Source of the DNA: Nitrosarchaeum sp.
GTDB lineage: Archaea; Thermoproteota; Nitrososphaeria; Nitrososphaerales; Nitrosopumilaceae
Assembly: GCA_003569705.1 (NCBI GenBank)
Contig: BGOU01000003.1
Span: 1-64,000, forward strand
Direction of reading: 5' to 3'
Length of the DNA stretch: 64,000 nt
Within the stretch, counting starts at the first letter, position 1; each line of letters starts with the position of its first letter. Below the pieces are notes generated by a model that was not told the origin of the DNA, did no database searches, and saw nothing but the letters and a program-made list of their open reading frames with translations. Of this stretch, positions 10,870 to 21,005 are shown one piece after another. A program made the position numbers and the translations under genes.

Positions 10870-11844
10870 TTATTCTAAATTTAATACCTTCGGCAATAAA
10901 TTAATAGATTCCAAGACTAATTTAGCCCCATTATGCTGAAATAATTCTAATTTCTCTTGTGGATTTTTACTGGTTCCTATAATTCCACAAAAAGTAGTTT
11001 TACAGCCTTGCTCTATAGCCTTTTTAGCCATGATAAAATCCTCCATCGAATCTCCAACGTAAATACAATGATTACAGTTCATCCCATTAATTGAACGAAC
11101 TAAAGATTCAGGATTTGGTTTTGCAAGTTCCCTTGGCTCATCTTCCAAGAATGCAGAATTTTTCAGATCAAATTTATCTAATAATGATTTGAGAGAATAT
11201 CTAATTGATTCTTTTCCTCGTCCAGATACAATTGAGAGTTTTGAAGAGAATCTTTTTTCTAGTTTTTCAATTAGAAAATTATTCACTATAATAATATCAT
11301 TTTCTATCAAGCCAGGTTCTGAAAATTGAGATTTATGTTTGAAGAGTTTACTGTAAAGTTCTGGTCCATAAAATATTTGATCAAATATTTTGTATAATAG
11401 ATTATCATGATGAGTTCCAGGATATGATAGTTTGTTTTTAATATCACTAATATCAACAAGTTTCTCAAGATATTTTTCTACGGATGAAATTCCAGAAGAA
11501 TCAGCATTAGATATTACATCAAAAATAAATTCATGTTGAGATTTGTCTAATTTTTTTGCAGCAACTAGAGAAAGAATTGATGCATATGTCAAATCAACCT
11601 CATCGTTAAACCCACCACTAGATTTGAATCCATCAATAATTTTTGAATTAATTTCAATACTATCAGTAATTTGAGAAAAATTTTCTAAAACATATTTTAC
11701 GGTTTTATCAATTGTAAGATCATACGACTTTGTAATATCAATTAAAACACCGTCGCAATCAAAGATTATTCCGTCTACAGAGATCAAATTATCTGAAATA
11801 GAATCATCCATGTATATTCCGGATTGTTTTTTTGTTAACATCAT
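10870..11844 (-). CDS. HAD-family phosphatase in the his operon, candidate histidinol-phosphatase
   Basis: A 324-residue HAD hydrolase with the nucleophile motif [13 protein letters not shown] near residue 28, motif II SGRGKE, a motif III lysine in LAKPNPE and motif IV GDSMEDF. An all-alpha cap lies between motifs I and II. It overlaps the end of hisC by 4 bases and is followed after 17 bases by hisB. Histidinol-phosphatase is otherwise missing from this operon, and a HAD enzyme supplies that step in many organisms, so the role is a good inference. The first residues (MMLTKKQSG) may not all be translated; M12 is an alternative start. Confidence 0.8.
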   Translation of the reverse strand: MMLTKKQSGIYMDDSISDNLISVDGIIFDCDGVLIDITKSYDLTIDKTVKYVLENFSQITDSIEINSKIIDGFKSSGGFNDEVDLTYASILSLVAAKKLDKSQHEFIFDVISNADSSGISSVEKYLEKLVDISDIKNKLSYPGTHHDNLLYKIFDQIFYGPELYSKLFKHKSQFSEPGLIENDIIIVNNFLIEKLEKRFSSKLSIVSGRGKESIRYSLKSLLDKFDLKNSAFLEDEPRELAKPNPESLVRSINGMNCNHCIYVGDSMEDFIMAKKAIEQGCKTTFCGIIGTSKNPQEKLELFQHNGAKLVLESINLLPKVLNLE

Positions 11845-12910
11845 CCTAGCAAATCACGAATTGCAAGTAAAAATTTAGAATTCATTTCTTTAGTTCCAAC
11901 TGTAACTCTAAGGCAGCCGTCATGTTTTCCAATTTTTCCTAATTTTCTAATTGATATTCCTTGTTCTGCAAGGGCATCAAAGACTCTTTTGTGAGAGCCG
12001 TGGGCATCAAAGAGTACAAAATTAGCCTTGGAATCAAAGACTTCAAAGGTATCATATTTTCTAAGATTTTCAATTATTCTTTTTCTTTCTTCTTTGATTG
12101 TTTTTACTGCTTCTTTCATTTGTGCAGATTGTTCCAATGCTAAAATTGCAGATTCTATTGTAAGTGTACTAACTGGATATGGGTATTGTAAGACCTGATT
12201 AAACACATCTGTGAATTTTTTGTTTGCAATAAAATATCCCAACCTTAAACCAGCTAAACCAAATGACTTTGAGAGTGTTTGTACAACAACTAGATTTTCC
12301 TGGGATTTTACCATATTAGATAAAGAAAAATCACCAAATTCACCATACGCTTCATCGATTATTATTAATCCAGTAAAGGATTTCACTAATTTTTGTAAGT
12401 CATTTTTTGGAATTGAAATCCAGTTGGATTGTTTGGAGAATCGAGATATAATATATCGGCATTTTTGGATACTATGAGAAATTCTTTGATGTCTAGTGTC
12501 ATATCACTTGAAAAAGGAATCGCAAGTACAGGAATAGAATATAGTTTGCATCTTTCCTCAAAAAACCCAAATGTTGGATTTGATGTAAGGACTTGTGTTT
12601 GCTTTGATGCAAAATTTGAAAGTATCAAATCAAGTATTTGATCAGAACCATTTCCAACTCCGATCATAGAAGGATTTACTTTAAGAAATTTTGACAGGTG
12701 GTTAATCAAACGTTCTACTCCACCTAAAGGATATTCCCGTACATCACAATTTTTTTTGGCGTTGGTAATTAGATCTTGTTGAAATTGTTTAGAGATAACA
12801 TAGTTTTCATTAGAATCAAGTTTAAGTGCGTCATGAAGTAGCTCTGGTTTTTGATATCCTCCAATAGAAGAAAACTCTTTAATTTTTTTATCAAGCCAAT
12901 CTTTTTTCAT
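11841..12910 (-). CDS. hisC: Histidinol-phosphate aminotransferase (frame-broken)
   Basis: PLP aminotransferase forming histidinol phosphate from imidazole acetol phosphate. The N-terminal half has GNGSDQILD and the SPNNPTG motif. The C-terminal half has DEAYGEF and the PLP lysine in TLSKSFGLAGLRLGY. The frame breaks in a run of six T at 12403-12408; one more base joins FQKN to DLQKLVKS and gives 356 residues, the normal size. It overlaps hisD and the HAD gene by 4 bases each. Confidence 0.92.
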
Positions 12911-14180
12911 TGTATTCTACCTCGTACTGCTTCATAGTGGTTTGGGAGTCCTTCTGCTTCGGCAAATATTTCCATGTATTTTGAAATTTTGGATAGAACT
13001 GATTTTGAAGTAGATATCTGAGTGTCTATCTTGATAAAATCCAAAACTGAGAGAGAGCCCCTTATTTTACCAAATCCATTTGTGGGTAAAATGTGATTTG
13101 AGCCTAAAAGATAGTCACTTGCAGATGACGGAGTGTCATTTCCTAGTAGTATCAATCCAGATGAGGTGATTTTTGATGCAAAAATATTGGGGTTTTTTGT
13201 CATAATTTGTAAGTGTTCAGGGGCCAATTCATTTGCAAGTTTTATCATATCTGAATTATTTTTACATATTGCAATAAAGCCATTTTCCTTAAGACTAGTT
13301 TTTACAAATTATTTCTCTTAATTTTATTGGATAATTTAGTGATAATTTTATCTACTGATTTTGCAAGTTTTTCTGAATTTGTTATTAAATAACAAAAAGT
13401 ATCATTGCTATGTTCTGATTGAGAAATTAGATCTAGTGCAATATAACGTGGGTTTGCAGTTGCATCTGCAATAATTCCTAATTCAGTAGGACCTGCAAGC
13501 ATATCAATTGCTGTCCTCTCATTAACCATTGATTTGGCAATTGTTACAAATGTACCACCTGGTCCAACTATTTTGTCCACTTTAGATAATGATTTTGTGC
13601 CAAATGATAATGCAGCAATTGCTTGAGCCCCTCCAACTCTGTAAATTTCATTTGCACCACATAGATCTGCAGCTACAATAGTCAATGGATCAATTTTGCC
13701 ATCAAAATTAGGAGGAGATACAACTACTATTCTCTTGACTCCTGCAATTTTTGCAGGAATTACAGACATTATAACAGAGCTCGGATATTTTGCTAAACCA
13801 CCTGGAATATAGCATCCTACACTTTGTATCGGTACAAATTTCTTTGAAATTTTGATGCCGTCTATGTAGATAATTTTATTTTTCAAAATAGATTTTACAA
13901 TAGATTCAGTTTTCTCCAATCTTGATTTAGATAATTGTATTGCGGATATTTTATTTTTAGATACTTTAGAGAATGCATCTTTTATTTCATTTTGTGATAA
14001 ACGTAATGAAGTAATTTTAGCACCATTAAATTTTTTCTCATATTTTCTTATGGCTGAATCTCCATTTTTCTGTACGTCTTTTAAAATAGATTCCACTATA
14101 GATTTATTTTTTTGTGGCTGTTTTGGTAGTATTTGTGCTACAAATTTTTCAACATTAGTTACTTGAATTATTTTCATCAA
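12907..14180 (-). CDS. hisD: Histidinol dehydrogenase (frame-broken)
   Basis: Zinc enzyme that oxidises histidinol to histidine in two NAD-dependent steps. The N-terminal part includes YIPGG, GPGGTFVTIAK, DMLAGPTELGIIAD and SQSEHSNDT, which carries zinc and catalytic residues. The C-terminal part has NELAPEHLQI. The break is at about 13305-13310, where one missing base leaves RNNL followed by a stop; restoring it continues into VKTSLKENGFIA and gives 424 residues. It overlaps hisG and hisC by 4 bases. Confidence 0.92.
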
Positions 14181-15153
14181 TTTTCTTCATCACGTTTAAT
14201 CTCCTCTAATTCTAGAATTTGTCGTGGTTCATGAACTACCAATCCCTGTGCAATTTTCCTTAGTTTTGGAATTAGTTTGTGAAAGTCTTCTTTTTGAATA
14301 ACTGTGTTTATTCCATACCAACCTTCTTCACTAAGTGGACTTATTGTTGGTTTTTTAAGAGAAGGTATCTGTTCCAGTAATTTTTTGAGATTCTTTTTTT
14401 CGACATTAAGGTAAATGTGAAGATATTTTCTTCCATGTACAGCACCGCGCATTAAAGTTACAATATCAAATATTTTTTCACGTTTTTGCGGATCCCTTAG
14501 AGATTTTTTATTAACAATCAAATGTGCAGTAGATGTTAGAATCTCATCAACAATTTTTAATTTATTTTGTTTTAATGTTGTTCCAGTTTCAGTTACGTCT
14601 ATTATTGCATCAACATCTTCAGGAGGTTTTGCTTCAGTAGCACCAAATGATAAATGAATTTGAACACTCTTGTTTGTACCAAGTCTAACCCAAGGTGTCA
14701 CAATGAATGGATCTTTTGCACCATAATATTTTTTATAAGATTTACATTGTTTTAGAAATTTTGATGCCGTGGTGAGATATTCAGATGATATACGAAGTGT
14801 TTTTTTCTTTTTTGCATAATCTGCTATCATCTCATCAAGATTTTTGTAGTGATATTTATCAGGAAATGCAACAACTAGTCTAATTTTCCATATTCTAAAT
14901 CTAATATTGCCTCAACATCGGCGTTGGTTTCACCAACCCAGTCCTTACCAGTTATACCAACGTCATACAATCCTTCAGATACCAGTGTAGGAATTTCTTG
15001 TGGTCTGAGCATTTTTACAACAATGTTTGGATCATCCAAGTATACTCGATATGTTCTGCTTTCTCGGTTGACTTTGGTCCAAGATCTTTCAAGAATTTTG
15101 AAGGTTGCCTCTTCAAGACTGCCTTTTGGAATTGCAAAGCGAACTTGAGACAT
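14177..15153 (-). CDS. hisG: ATP phosphoribosyltransferase, long form (frame-broken)
   Basis: First and committed step of histidine synthesis: ATP plus PRPP. It is the first gene of the operon. The N-terminal part has FAIPKGSLEEATFKIL and DVGITGKDW. The distal part carries the substrate loop (VDVTETGTTL-like, read here as IDVTETGTTL) and a C-terminal regulatory ACT-like domain around YLNVEKKNLKKLL, so this is the long HisG form. The frame breaks in a run of four T at 14884-14887; one added base joins LEYGK to IRLVVAFPDK and gives 325 residues. Confidence 0.93.
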
Positions 15154-15177
15154 TTCTTCTATATATCTCTAAACTTA

Positions 15178-15185
15178 GTATATAA
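15178..15185 (-). promoter_or_regulatory. TATA box of the his operon
   Basis: Minus-strand TTATATAC lies about 26-30 bases upstream of the hisG ATG. This predicts a leaderless his operon transcript. All downstream his genes overlap or nearly abut, so this is probably the main promoter. Confidence 0.6.
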
Positions 15186-15216
15186 TAACTTCATTTATTT
15201 TTAAAAGTACGACACA

Positions 15217-16080
15217 ATGAAATTATTCAAAAAAATTATTCTAGGTTCAGCAATATTATTAGCTATTACGATAATCGTTTATTTTGTATACTTTAATCAA
15301 ATTCAAGATACAGATCCAAAAAATATGGAGAATTCAAAAAATACAGAATTAATAGAATGGAATAGTAAAGAATTATTTGCAGTTTTTGTAGATCCAAAGG
15401 ATATTGCAATAATCAACGGACAAAAGATACCTATGAAAGGCACTTTTCAATTAAAACCCGAATTAACAGACACATATGCAGATATTGGAGTTTATGATAG
15501 GAAAACAAAGCCGCTTTTCATCATACCACTTTTTACTGCAAGTGCATATTCAAAAAATGGATTTTATGATTTTTACAAGGGAAATTGCTATACTTGTCTA
15601 ACAACAAAAATCAGAACTGTTGATGAATTAGCAGAACAATCTAGTGCAAATGCAGTGAAAGTTTTAGAATTATTAGGTTATGATTCAATTACAGATATAG
15701 AGTTGGATAAAAATCCAGATATTTTATCAAAATATGATAAAGTGATTGTTCTACATAACGAGTATGTTACAAAAAATATGTTTGATGCAATTACATCTCA
15801 TCCTAATGTAATTTACCTTTATCCCAATGCACTCTATGCGGAAATATCAACTAATTATCAAGATGGTACAATCTCATTGATTAGAGGACATGGATATCCA
15901 GAATTAGAAATTGATAATGGTTTTGACTGGGAATTTGAAAATACAAATCCATATGAATATGATAAAAAGTGCAATAATTGGGAATTTTATGATATTCCAA
16001 ATGGTAAAATGCTTAATTGTTACCCAGAACAGAAAATTTGGAAAGATGAAAAATTTTTGAAGGCATTAAAAGAATTATAG
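15217..16080 (+). CDS. Membrane-anchored protein of unknown function
   Basis: Not recognised. The 287 residues start with a short basic stretch and one membrane helix (about residues 6-27), then a soluble domain. That domain contains CYTC near residue 130, a predicted alternating alpha/beta part (KVIVLHNEYVT, NVIYLYPNALYAEIS), and two further cysteines near the C terminus. The alpha/beta part recalls a flavodoxin or glutaminase-like fold, but I cannot assign it. It is divergent from the his operon and ends 6 bases inside the 3' end of the HMG-CoA reductase gene. Confidence 0.75.
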   Translation: MKLFKKIILGSAILLAITIIVYFVYFNQIQDTDPKNMENSKNTELIEWNSKELFAVFVDPKDIAIINGQKIPMKGTFQLKPELTDTYADIGVYDRKTKPLFIIPLFTASAYSKNGFYDFYKGNCYTCLTTKIRTVDELAEQSSANAVKVLELLGYDSITDIELDKNPDILSKYDKVIVLHNEYVTKNMFDAITSHPNVIYLYPNALYAEISTNYQDGTISLIRGHGYPELEIDNGFDWEFENTNPYEYDKKCNNWEFYDIPNGKMLNCYPEQKIWKDEKFLKALKEL

Positions 16081-17339
16081 ATTAAATAAATTAAACAATA
16101 TTTCTTTGGCTCTATCAAGTGAAATTTTCTTTTCCTCAATCATTTTCTGTACAATTTTATCTACTTGATCAGGTTTTGCTCCTGCTGCTGTAGCCAAGTT
16201 TCTTGCATGCAATCTCATGTGCCCTTGTTGAATTCCTTCAGTGGCTAATGCTCTAATGGCGCTATAATTTTGAGCCAGTCCAGTTGCAGTCATGATACAT
16301 GCAAGTTCTTGAGCCGAAGAAACTCGGAGAATCTTCATGCATATTTTAGCGATTGGATGAACATTGGCAATTCCTCCAATAATTCCAACGGATAGAGGCA
16401 ATTCCAAAGAACCGACCAAATTACCATTACTATCTTTAGTCCATTTACTAAGAGAACGGTATTGACCTGATCTTGCAGCATATGCATTTGCAGCAGCTTC
16501 AATTGCCCTACTATCCTGGCCTGTTGCATTGGCTACAGCTATAATGCCATTCATGATCCCTTTGTTATGAGTTACTGCTCTGTAAACATCGTTGTCTGCA
16601 AATTGATATGCCAAAATAATATCATCAACCACATCTTCTCCTCCAATTTCTTTTTTATCAAAAACTGCCGTTACCTTTGCAATTCTCCGTGTGGAATAAT
16701 TTGATAAGATACGAAGTAGTGCTCGTCCTCCAGTAATTTTTTCCAATAGTGGCGAAACAGCTTCGCACATTGTATTTGTAATATTTGCCCCCATTGCATT
16801 ACCTACATCAATTAATAATTCAACAATTAGCATCTTTCCCAATGGAGTATCAATTTCCTTACAAGATACTTCTTTTGCACCTTTATTCATTTTAGATAAT
16901 GTGTTGCTCTTTGAATTTGCAAGATTGATAATTTCTTTGGAAGACTCTAGTATTTTTTTATTCCCAAATTGATATCAACATCTAATACTTGAATTTGTCC
17001 AATACTGTAAGATTCATCAGCTGTTGCTTCAAATCCTCCTCTAATTCTTGCAATCTTTGCACCTTTTGATGCTGCAGCAATTACTGATGGCTCCTCAATG
17101 ACCATTGGAATTAGATAGTCTTTTCCATTAATCTTAAAACTGGTTGCTACTCCTAAAGGTAAGGAAAAAGTGCCGATTGTATTTTCTACCATGTTATCAG
17201 CTTTTGCAAAAGAGATGCCACCGTCATTACTTTGTAAAATTTCTAATTCTTCAGCAGATAAATTTGCAAAACTGCCAACAATGTCTAATCGCTCTTTTCT
17301 AGTTTTTTCAAAAAATTTTGAAATTGATGAATCACTCAT
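16075..17339 (-). CDS. hmgA: HMG-CoA reductase, class II type (frame-broken)
   Basis: Reduces HMG-CoA to mevalonate, the entry to archaeal lipid synthesis. The sequence matches the class II (Pseudomonas mevalonii-like) form: ENTIGTFSLPLGVA, VIEEPSVIAAAS, MGANITNTM, THNKGIMNGI and the C-terminal EGIQQGHMRLHARNLA with catalytic histidine. The class I signature around a DKK lysine is not seen. A run of seven T at 16953-16959 has lost a base; restoring it joins LGIKK to ILESSKEII and gives 421 residues, normal for class II. Its ATG overlaps the end of the sugar-dehydrogenase-like gene by 4 bases. Confidence 0.92.
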
Positions 17340-18427
17340 TTTAATATCCTCAATAGTTTATCATCCATGTTATCTGGAAAACCTTTGCCATCGGTATTTG
17401 AAGTAATTACATAAAGACTTCCATCTGGACCTTGCACTACATCTCGTATACGCCCAATCCCACTTAGAAGAGTTTTCTGAGATTTTAGACCATCAGCAAA
17501 ATCTAGTTGATATAGATCAGCCCTAAGTGAAGTAATAACAAAATCAGCCTCCAAGTTTATTTTATTACCAGAATAGTAGAGTATTCCACCAGGTTCAATA
17601 CTTGGATCATAGCACATTATTGCGTTTTCAAATTTTTCATCACCTGTACATTGTTGCTCAGGCCAACCATAATTTTTTCCTGGTTTAATGAGATTAATCT
17701 CATCGTTTTTTTCCGGTCCAAGTTCAGCCAGATACATCTGGCCCATATCATCCCAAGTCATTCCTTGTGGATTTCTATGCCCTAAAGAATACACGGGAGA
17801 ATTTGGGAAAGGATTGTCTTCAGGGATGGTACCATCATCGTTTAATCGTAAAATTTTTCCAGATAATGAATCAAGATCTTGTGACAGATGTGAAGAATCA
17901 GAAACAGTTCCAGTTCCTACGTATAATTTGTTATCAGGACCAAATTTTAAAAATCCACCATTAGTAAATACAGAGCCAGGTATTTTATCAAAAATGGTTT
18001 TTGCGTCTTTTAATTTATTTTCCGATTCAGTAATTTGCAGTATTTTATTCCAAAGTTTTCCATCCTCTTCATAGGTAAAAAAAACATACATGAGATGATT
18101 GTTAGAAAAATCAGGATGAAGTGCAATTCCCAATAATCCGCCATCAAATACGTTTGCAGGACGTAGCGTAGCTAATGGTTCATCTAGTAATGTATTATTT
18201 TGAATAACTCTAACTAGTCCATCTTTTTCAGTTACAAAAATTCTGTTATCTGAAACTGCGATGGATCTTGGTTCATCTAGATTTTTTGCTAAAATTTCTA
18301 CAGATTTATTTTCAGGTTTTGATGAAGGTGGTTCTGGAATTGGTAAAGGATTAGAAGGCGATATCAAAATAAATATCGAAAATGCCAATGCCGCAATAAT
18401 TCCGGCAATCCTTAGTTTTTTATCCAC
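17336..18427 (-). CDS. Membrane-anchored PQQ-type glucose/sorbosone dehydrogenase-like beta-propeller
   Basis: A 363-residue protein with an N-terminal membrane anchor (about residues 6-25), a Pro-rich spacer, and a six-bladed propeller of the glucose/sorbosone dehydrogenase family. Family marks are LGIALHPDF with the candidate catalytic histidine, SGKILRLNDDGTIPEDNPF, GHRNPQGMTWD and KNYGWP. The propeller would face outside the membrane. Family members oxidise sugars with PQQ, but substrate and cofactor are not proven here. It is transcribed ahead of HMG-CoA reductase with a 4-base overlap; the functional link is unclear. Confidence 0.85.
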   Translation of the reverse strand: MDKKLRIAGIIAALAFSIFILISPSNPLPIPEPPSSKPENKSVEILAKNLDEPRSIAVSDNRIFVTEKDGLVRVIQNNTLLDEPLATLRPANVFDGGLLGIALHPDFSNNHLMYVFFTYEEDGKLWNKILQITESENKLKDAKTIFDKIPGSVFTNGGFLKFGPDNKLYVGTGTVSDSSHLSQDLDSLSGKILRLNDDGTIPEDNPFPNSPVYSLGHRNPQGMTWDDMGQMYLAELGPEKNDEINLIKPGKNYGWPEQQCTGDEKFENAIMCYDPSIEPGGILYYSGNKINLEADFVITSLRADLYQLDFADGLKSQKTLLSGIGRIRDVVQGPDGSLYVITSNTDGKGFPDNMDDKLLRILK

Positions 18428-18481
18428 AAGAAATGAATCATTTCAAATCATATTAATTACTTTCAAGAATTTGATAAAGCG

Positions 18482-18487
18482 TATATA
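18482..18487 (+). promoter_or_regulatory. TATA box of the initiator tRNA gene
   Basis: TATATA lies about 25 bases before the first base of the tRNA at 18510, the spacing expected for archaeal TBP/TFB promoters. Confidence 0.65.
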
Positions 18488-18509
18488 GGCTCATGATCAT
18501 TTATGATTC

Positions 18510-18599
18510 AGCGGGGTGGGGAAGCCAGACTCTTTAGGGCTATGTCATCCCGGCGGGCTCATAACCCGCAGTTCAGTAGTTCAAATCTACTCCCCGCTA
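18510..18599 (+). tRNA. Initiator tRNA-Met (CAT) with a D-loop intron
   Basis: The acceptor stem AGCGGGG pairs exactly with CCCCGCT (18592-18598), with A at 18599 as discriminator; CCA is not encoded. The anticodon stem GCGGG/CCCGC (18553-18557, 18565-18569) holds the loop CTCATAA. The T arm is AGTAG-TTCAAAT-CTACT. The A1-T72 pair and three G-C pairs next to the anticodon loop are initiator marks. The D region is 15 bases too long; removing 18529-18543 restores a normal 21-base D region and the G18-G19 pair. Mature length is 75 bases. The stop codon of tiaS on the other strand overlaps its last three bases. Confidence 0.92.
18529..18543 (+). other. 15-base tRNA intron in the D loop
   Basis: A perfect bulge-helix-bulge can be drawn. 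The four-pair central helix is AGCC (18523-18526) with GGCT (18538-18541). It is flanked by three-base bulges AGA (18527-18529) and ATG (18542-18544), each cut after its second base. The intron end forms CT-CTTT-AG. Splicing joins G18 to G19 of the D loop. Non-canonical intron sites are known in thaumarchaeal tRNAs; this one is inferred from sequence. Confidence 0.85.
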
Positions 18600-19924
18600 C
18601 TTTTCATATACGCAAAACCATGAAGCGGATTCATCAAATTTGGATTCCCTGTTAATTCTTCCAATTCTTTGTAAGGGTCTGCTAAGATGTCTGTGTGCAG
18701 AAACACTGGGATTGTACAATTGTTTTTTGATCTTTCTAGGAATTTCCAAAATAACTTTGTTTGCTAATTTTTTGCCACATTTTGTACATTGATATCCTTG
18801 ATTCCTTCCTTTGGATTTCATTTTTTTGTCACATTTTTTACAGATTGGATTTGATTTTATCAGATTTTTTTCAAGATTAATGACATCAATAAACTCAAGA
18901 TTTAGAATCCTAGGATGGTTTTTTGAGGCTTTTCTAATACCGCCTCCAATGCAAACCTTGTCTCCTTTAATCAAACTTAATGCTACAAAAGACATCCCAG
19001 TTGGTTTGTAAACAGCGCATCGTAATTCATATCCATCTGAAATAATAGAGAAAAAAACATGTCCACCTTTTACAATTTTTGGTTCATCAGATATAATCCC
19101 AGTAATTTTTCCTGAAGCATAAGGTCTGATGTTTGTTATATTAAATTCATTTTTCAAGTGATCACCTGTACCTTGATTAGATTTGAATATCATGTAACCT
19201 GCTAATTTTTCATCAGTTTCCAAAATTTTTGTTGCACGTAATAATGAATTTACATTTTCTCCACGCACACCGTAAAAAACTGGATCAGGACCATGAGGAG
19301 TAATTAAGACTCTTTGTTTTTTGTTATCAAAGCTGTTAAATGTATAAGGTAATGTTTTTTCCTGCATTGTTTTTACACTTTTAGCAGAAAGTTTTCTCTC
19401 TTTTCCAAAGTTAGAATTTTTTCTATAACTTAATAGCTCCAATGTATGATCTTGAAAATCATAACCAATTGCACCTATTGCACCTACAAGGCCTTGACCA
19501 TTTCCTTGGTAAAAAAATTCAATGTTATTTTTTGTAGCAAATTTTTTTGCGACGTTTCTGTTTATTAGTTGCCATAAGGCTAATTTGCTGAATCGGTAAA
19601 TTGTTCTGGAATTTCTTTACTCTCATAAAAAACCAGACCTGGATTTGCACCATTTTTGATATCAGAGTATTTTTCAACAAGATTTTTAATTTGATTTTTG
19701 ATTTTTGATGGATTTTTTGTCCTTATTCGCAAAGAAACTGCCCCATTGCCTCGAGTTTTCCAAGGAATATTTGGATTGAATCTGATTAATTTGGGAAAGT
19801 CAAGAAATTCAGTCTCTTGTTTTTTTAACAGATCAACAATTTTGTAAGCAAGAAATGTTGTACACATTCCTTTTGGAGAATCTGTATCATCAAAACCAAT
19901 ATTCAATATGTGCGTATCAGTCAT
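18597..19924 (-). CDS. tiaS: tRNA-Ile2 agmatinylcytidine synthetase (frame-broken)
   Basis: Attaches agmatine to C34 of the CAU tRNA-Ile so that it reads AUA. The N-terminal part has NIGFDDTDSPKGMCTT, the TiaS kinase-like start. The middle carries the OB-fold segment (SGKITGIISDEPKI) and the C-terminal zinc ribbon has two CxxC pairs (CKKC, CTKC). The frame breaks in a run of three T at 19584-19586; one base joins FTDSA to KLALWQLINRN and gives about 442 residues. Its TAG overlaps the 3' end of the initiator tRNA gene on the opposite strand. Confidence 0.9.
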
Positions 19925-20007
19925 AAATGAATTATAGAATTTCAGACATTTTTAGTTGTTGTATCCACAGTTGATTTAAATTAATAACGCCATATTCTTA
20001 GCTGGAA

Positions 20008-21003
20008 TTGATAGTAATAGATGAAGAGCGCATCTTTAAAGAAATTGAATCTAGAAAACCTGTATCAGTATCTCTGAATGGTCCTGATGGAATTCTACCT
20101 CAAGTTCAAGAGACTGCTGTAAATATTACAAAAAAGTTTGGAATTCCCGCATACATTTTAGCTGATACCACTTGGGGAACATGCGATCTGAATTCAAACG
20201 GTTCCAAAGTATTGGGGGCAGACATACAATTCAACATAGGACATACAATTAACACTGAATCATTTGAGAAAAATCTAATTCTAATTAATGCTTATGACGA
20301 TGTAGAATTTGATAGTGTCGCCAAAAAGTGTGTCGATATTCTCAAGGGAAAGAAAATATCTCTAGTTACAGATAGTCAACATTTGCATCAGATGGATAAA
20401 GTAAATGAAATTTTAACTAATGGTGGAATTGAAGTAAAAATTGGCAAAGGAAAAGGGCAACTAAATGATGGTCAAGTGTTTGGTTGTGAGTTTTATCCAG
20501 CAACAGAGCTCAAAGACAAAGTTGATGCCTATGTCTTTTTAGGACAAAGTAATTTCCATGCAGCTGGAATTGCGCTCTCAACTAATATGCCAACATATGT
20601 TTTAGATCCTTATTTTAATGAGGTAAGAGAAGTTACAGAATTTGCTCAGAAATTAAAAAAGAAAGCCACTCTTGCAATTTACAAAGCAGTCGATGCACAG
20701 TCATTTGGAATAATTATCGGACTCAAAGAAGGGCAACTATCCAAAGTATTTGCTTTAAAATTTAAAAAAGAATTAGAAAAAGAAGGAAAGACAGTTCAAT
20801 TATTTGCCCTAACTGACATCACAAATGAGAGATTAAAAAATCTAAAAGGAATAGATGCATTTATTCAAGTAGCATGCCCTAGAATTTCTACAGACAATCA
20901 ATTTGACAAGCCTGTTCTTTCTACACCTCAGGCAAACGCACTTTTAAAAATATTAAGACATGAAAGCATAGAGGGATATCTAGAAATTCCTCACTGGCTT
21001 TAA
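20008..21003 (+). CDS. dph2: Diphthamide biosynthesis radical enzyme Dph2
   Basis: Transfers the aminocarboxypropyl group of SAM to a histidine of elongation factor 2, the first step to diphthamide. The 331 residues carry the three cluster cysteines at the expected places: C59 (TTWGTCD), C160 (VFGCEF) and C290 (VACPRIS). They bind the 4Fe-4S cluster in the archaeal homodimer. The start is TTG at 20008; a TA-rich element near 19974-19981 makes a leaderless message likely. Confidence 0.93.
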   Translation: MIVIDEERIFKEIESRKPVSVSLNGPDGILPQVQETAVNITKKFGIPAYILADTTWGTCDLNSNGSKVLGADIQFNIGHTINTESFEKNLILINAYDDVEFDSVAKKCVDILKGKKISLVTDSQHLHQMDKVNEILTNGGIEVKIGKGKGQLNDGQVFGCEFYPATELKDKVDAYVFLGQSNFHAAGIALSTNMPTYVLDPYFNEVREVTEFAQKLKKKATLAIYKAVDAQSFGIIIGLKEGQLSKVFALKFKKELEKEGKTVQLFALTDITNERLKNLKGIDAFIQVACPRISTDNQFDKPVLSTPQANALLKILRHESIEGYLEIPHWL

Positions 21004-21005
21004 AA

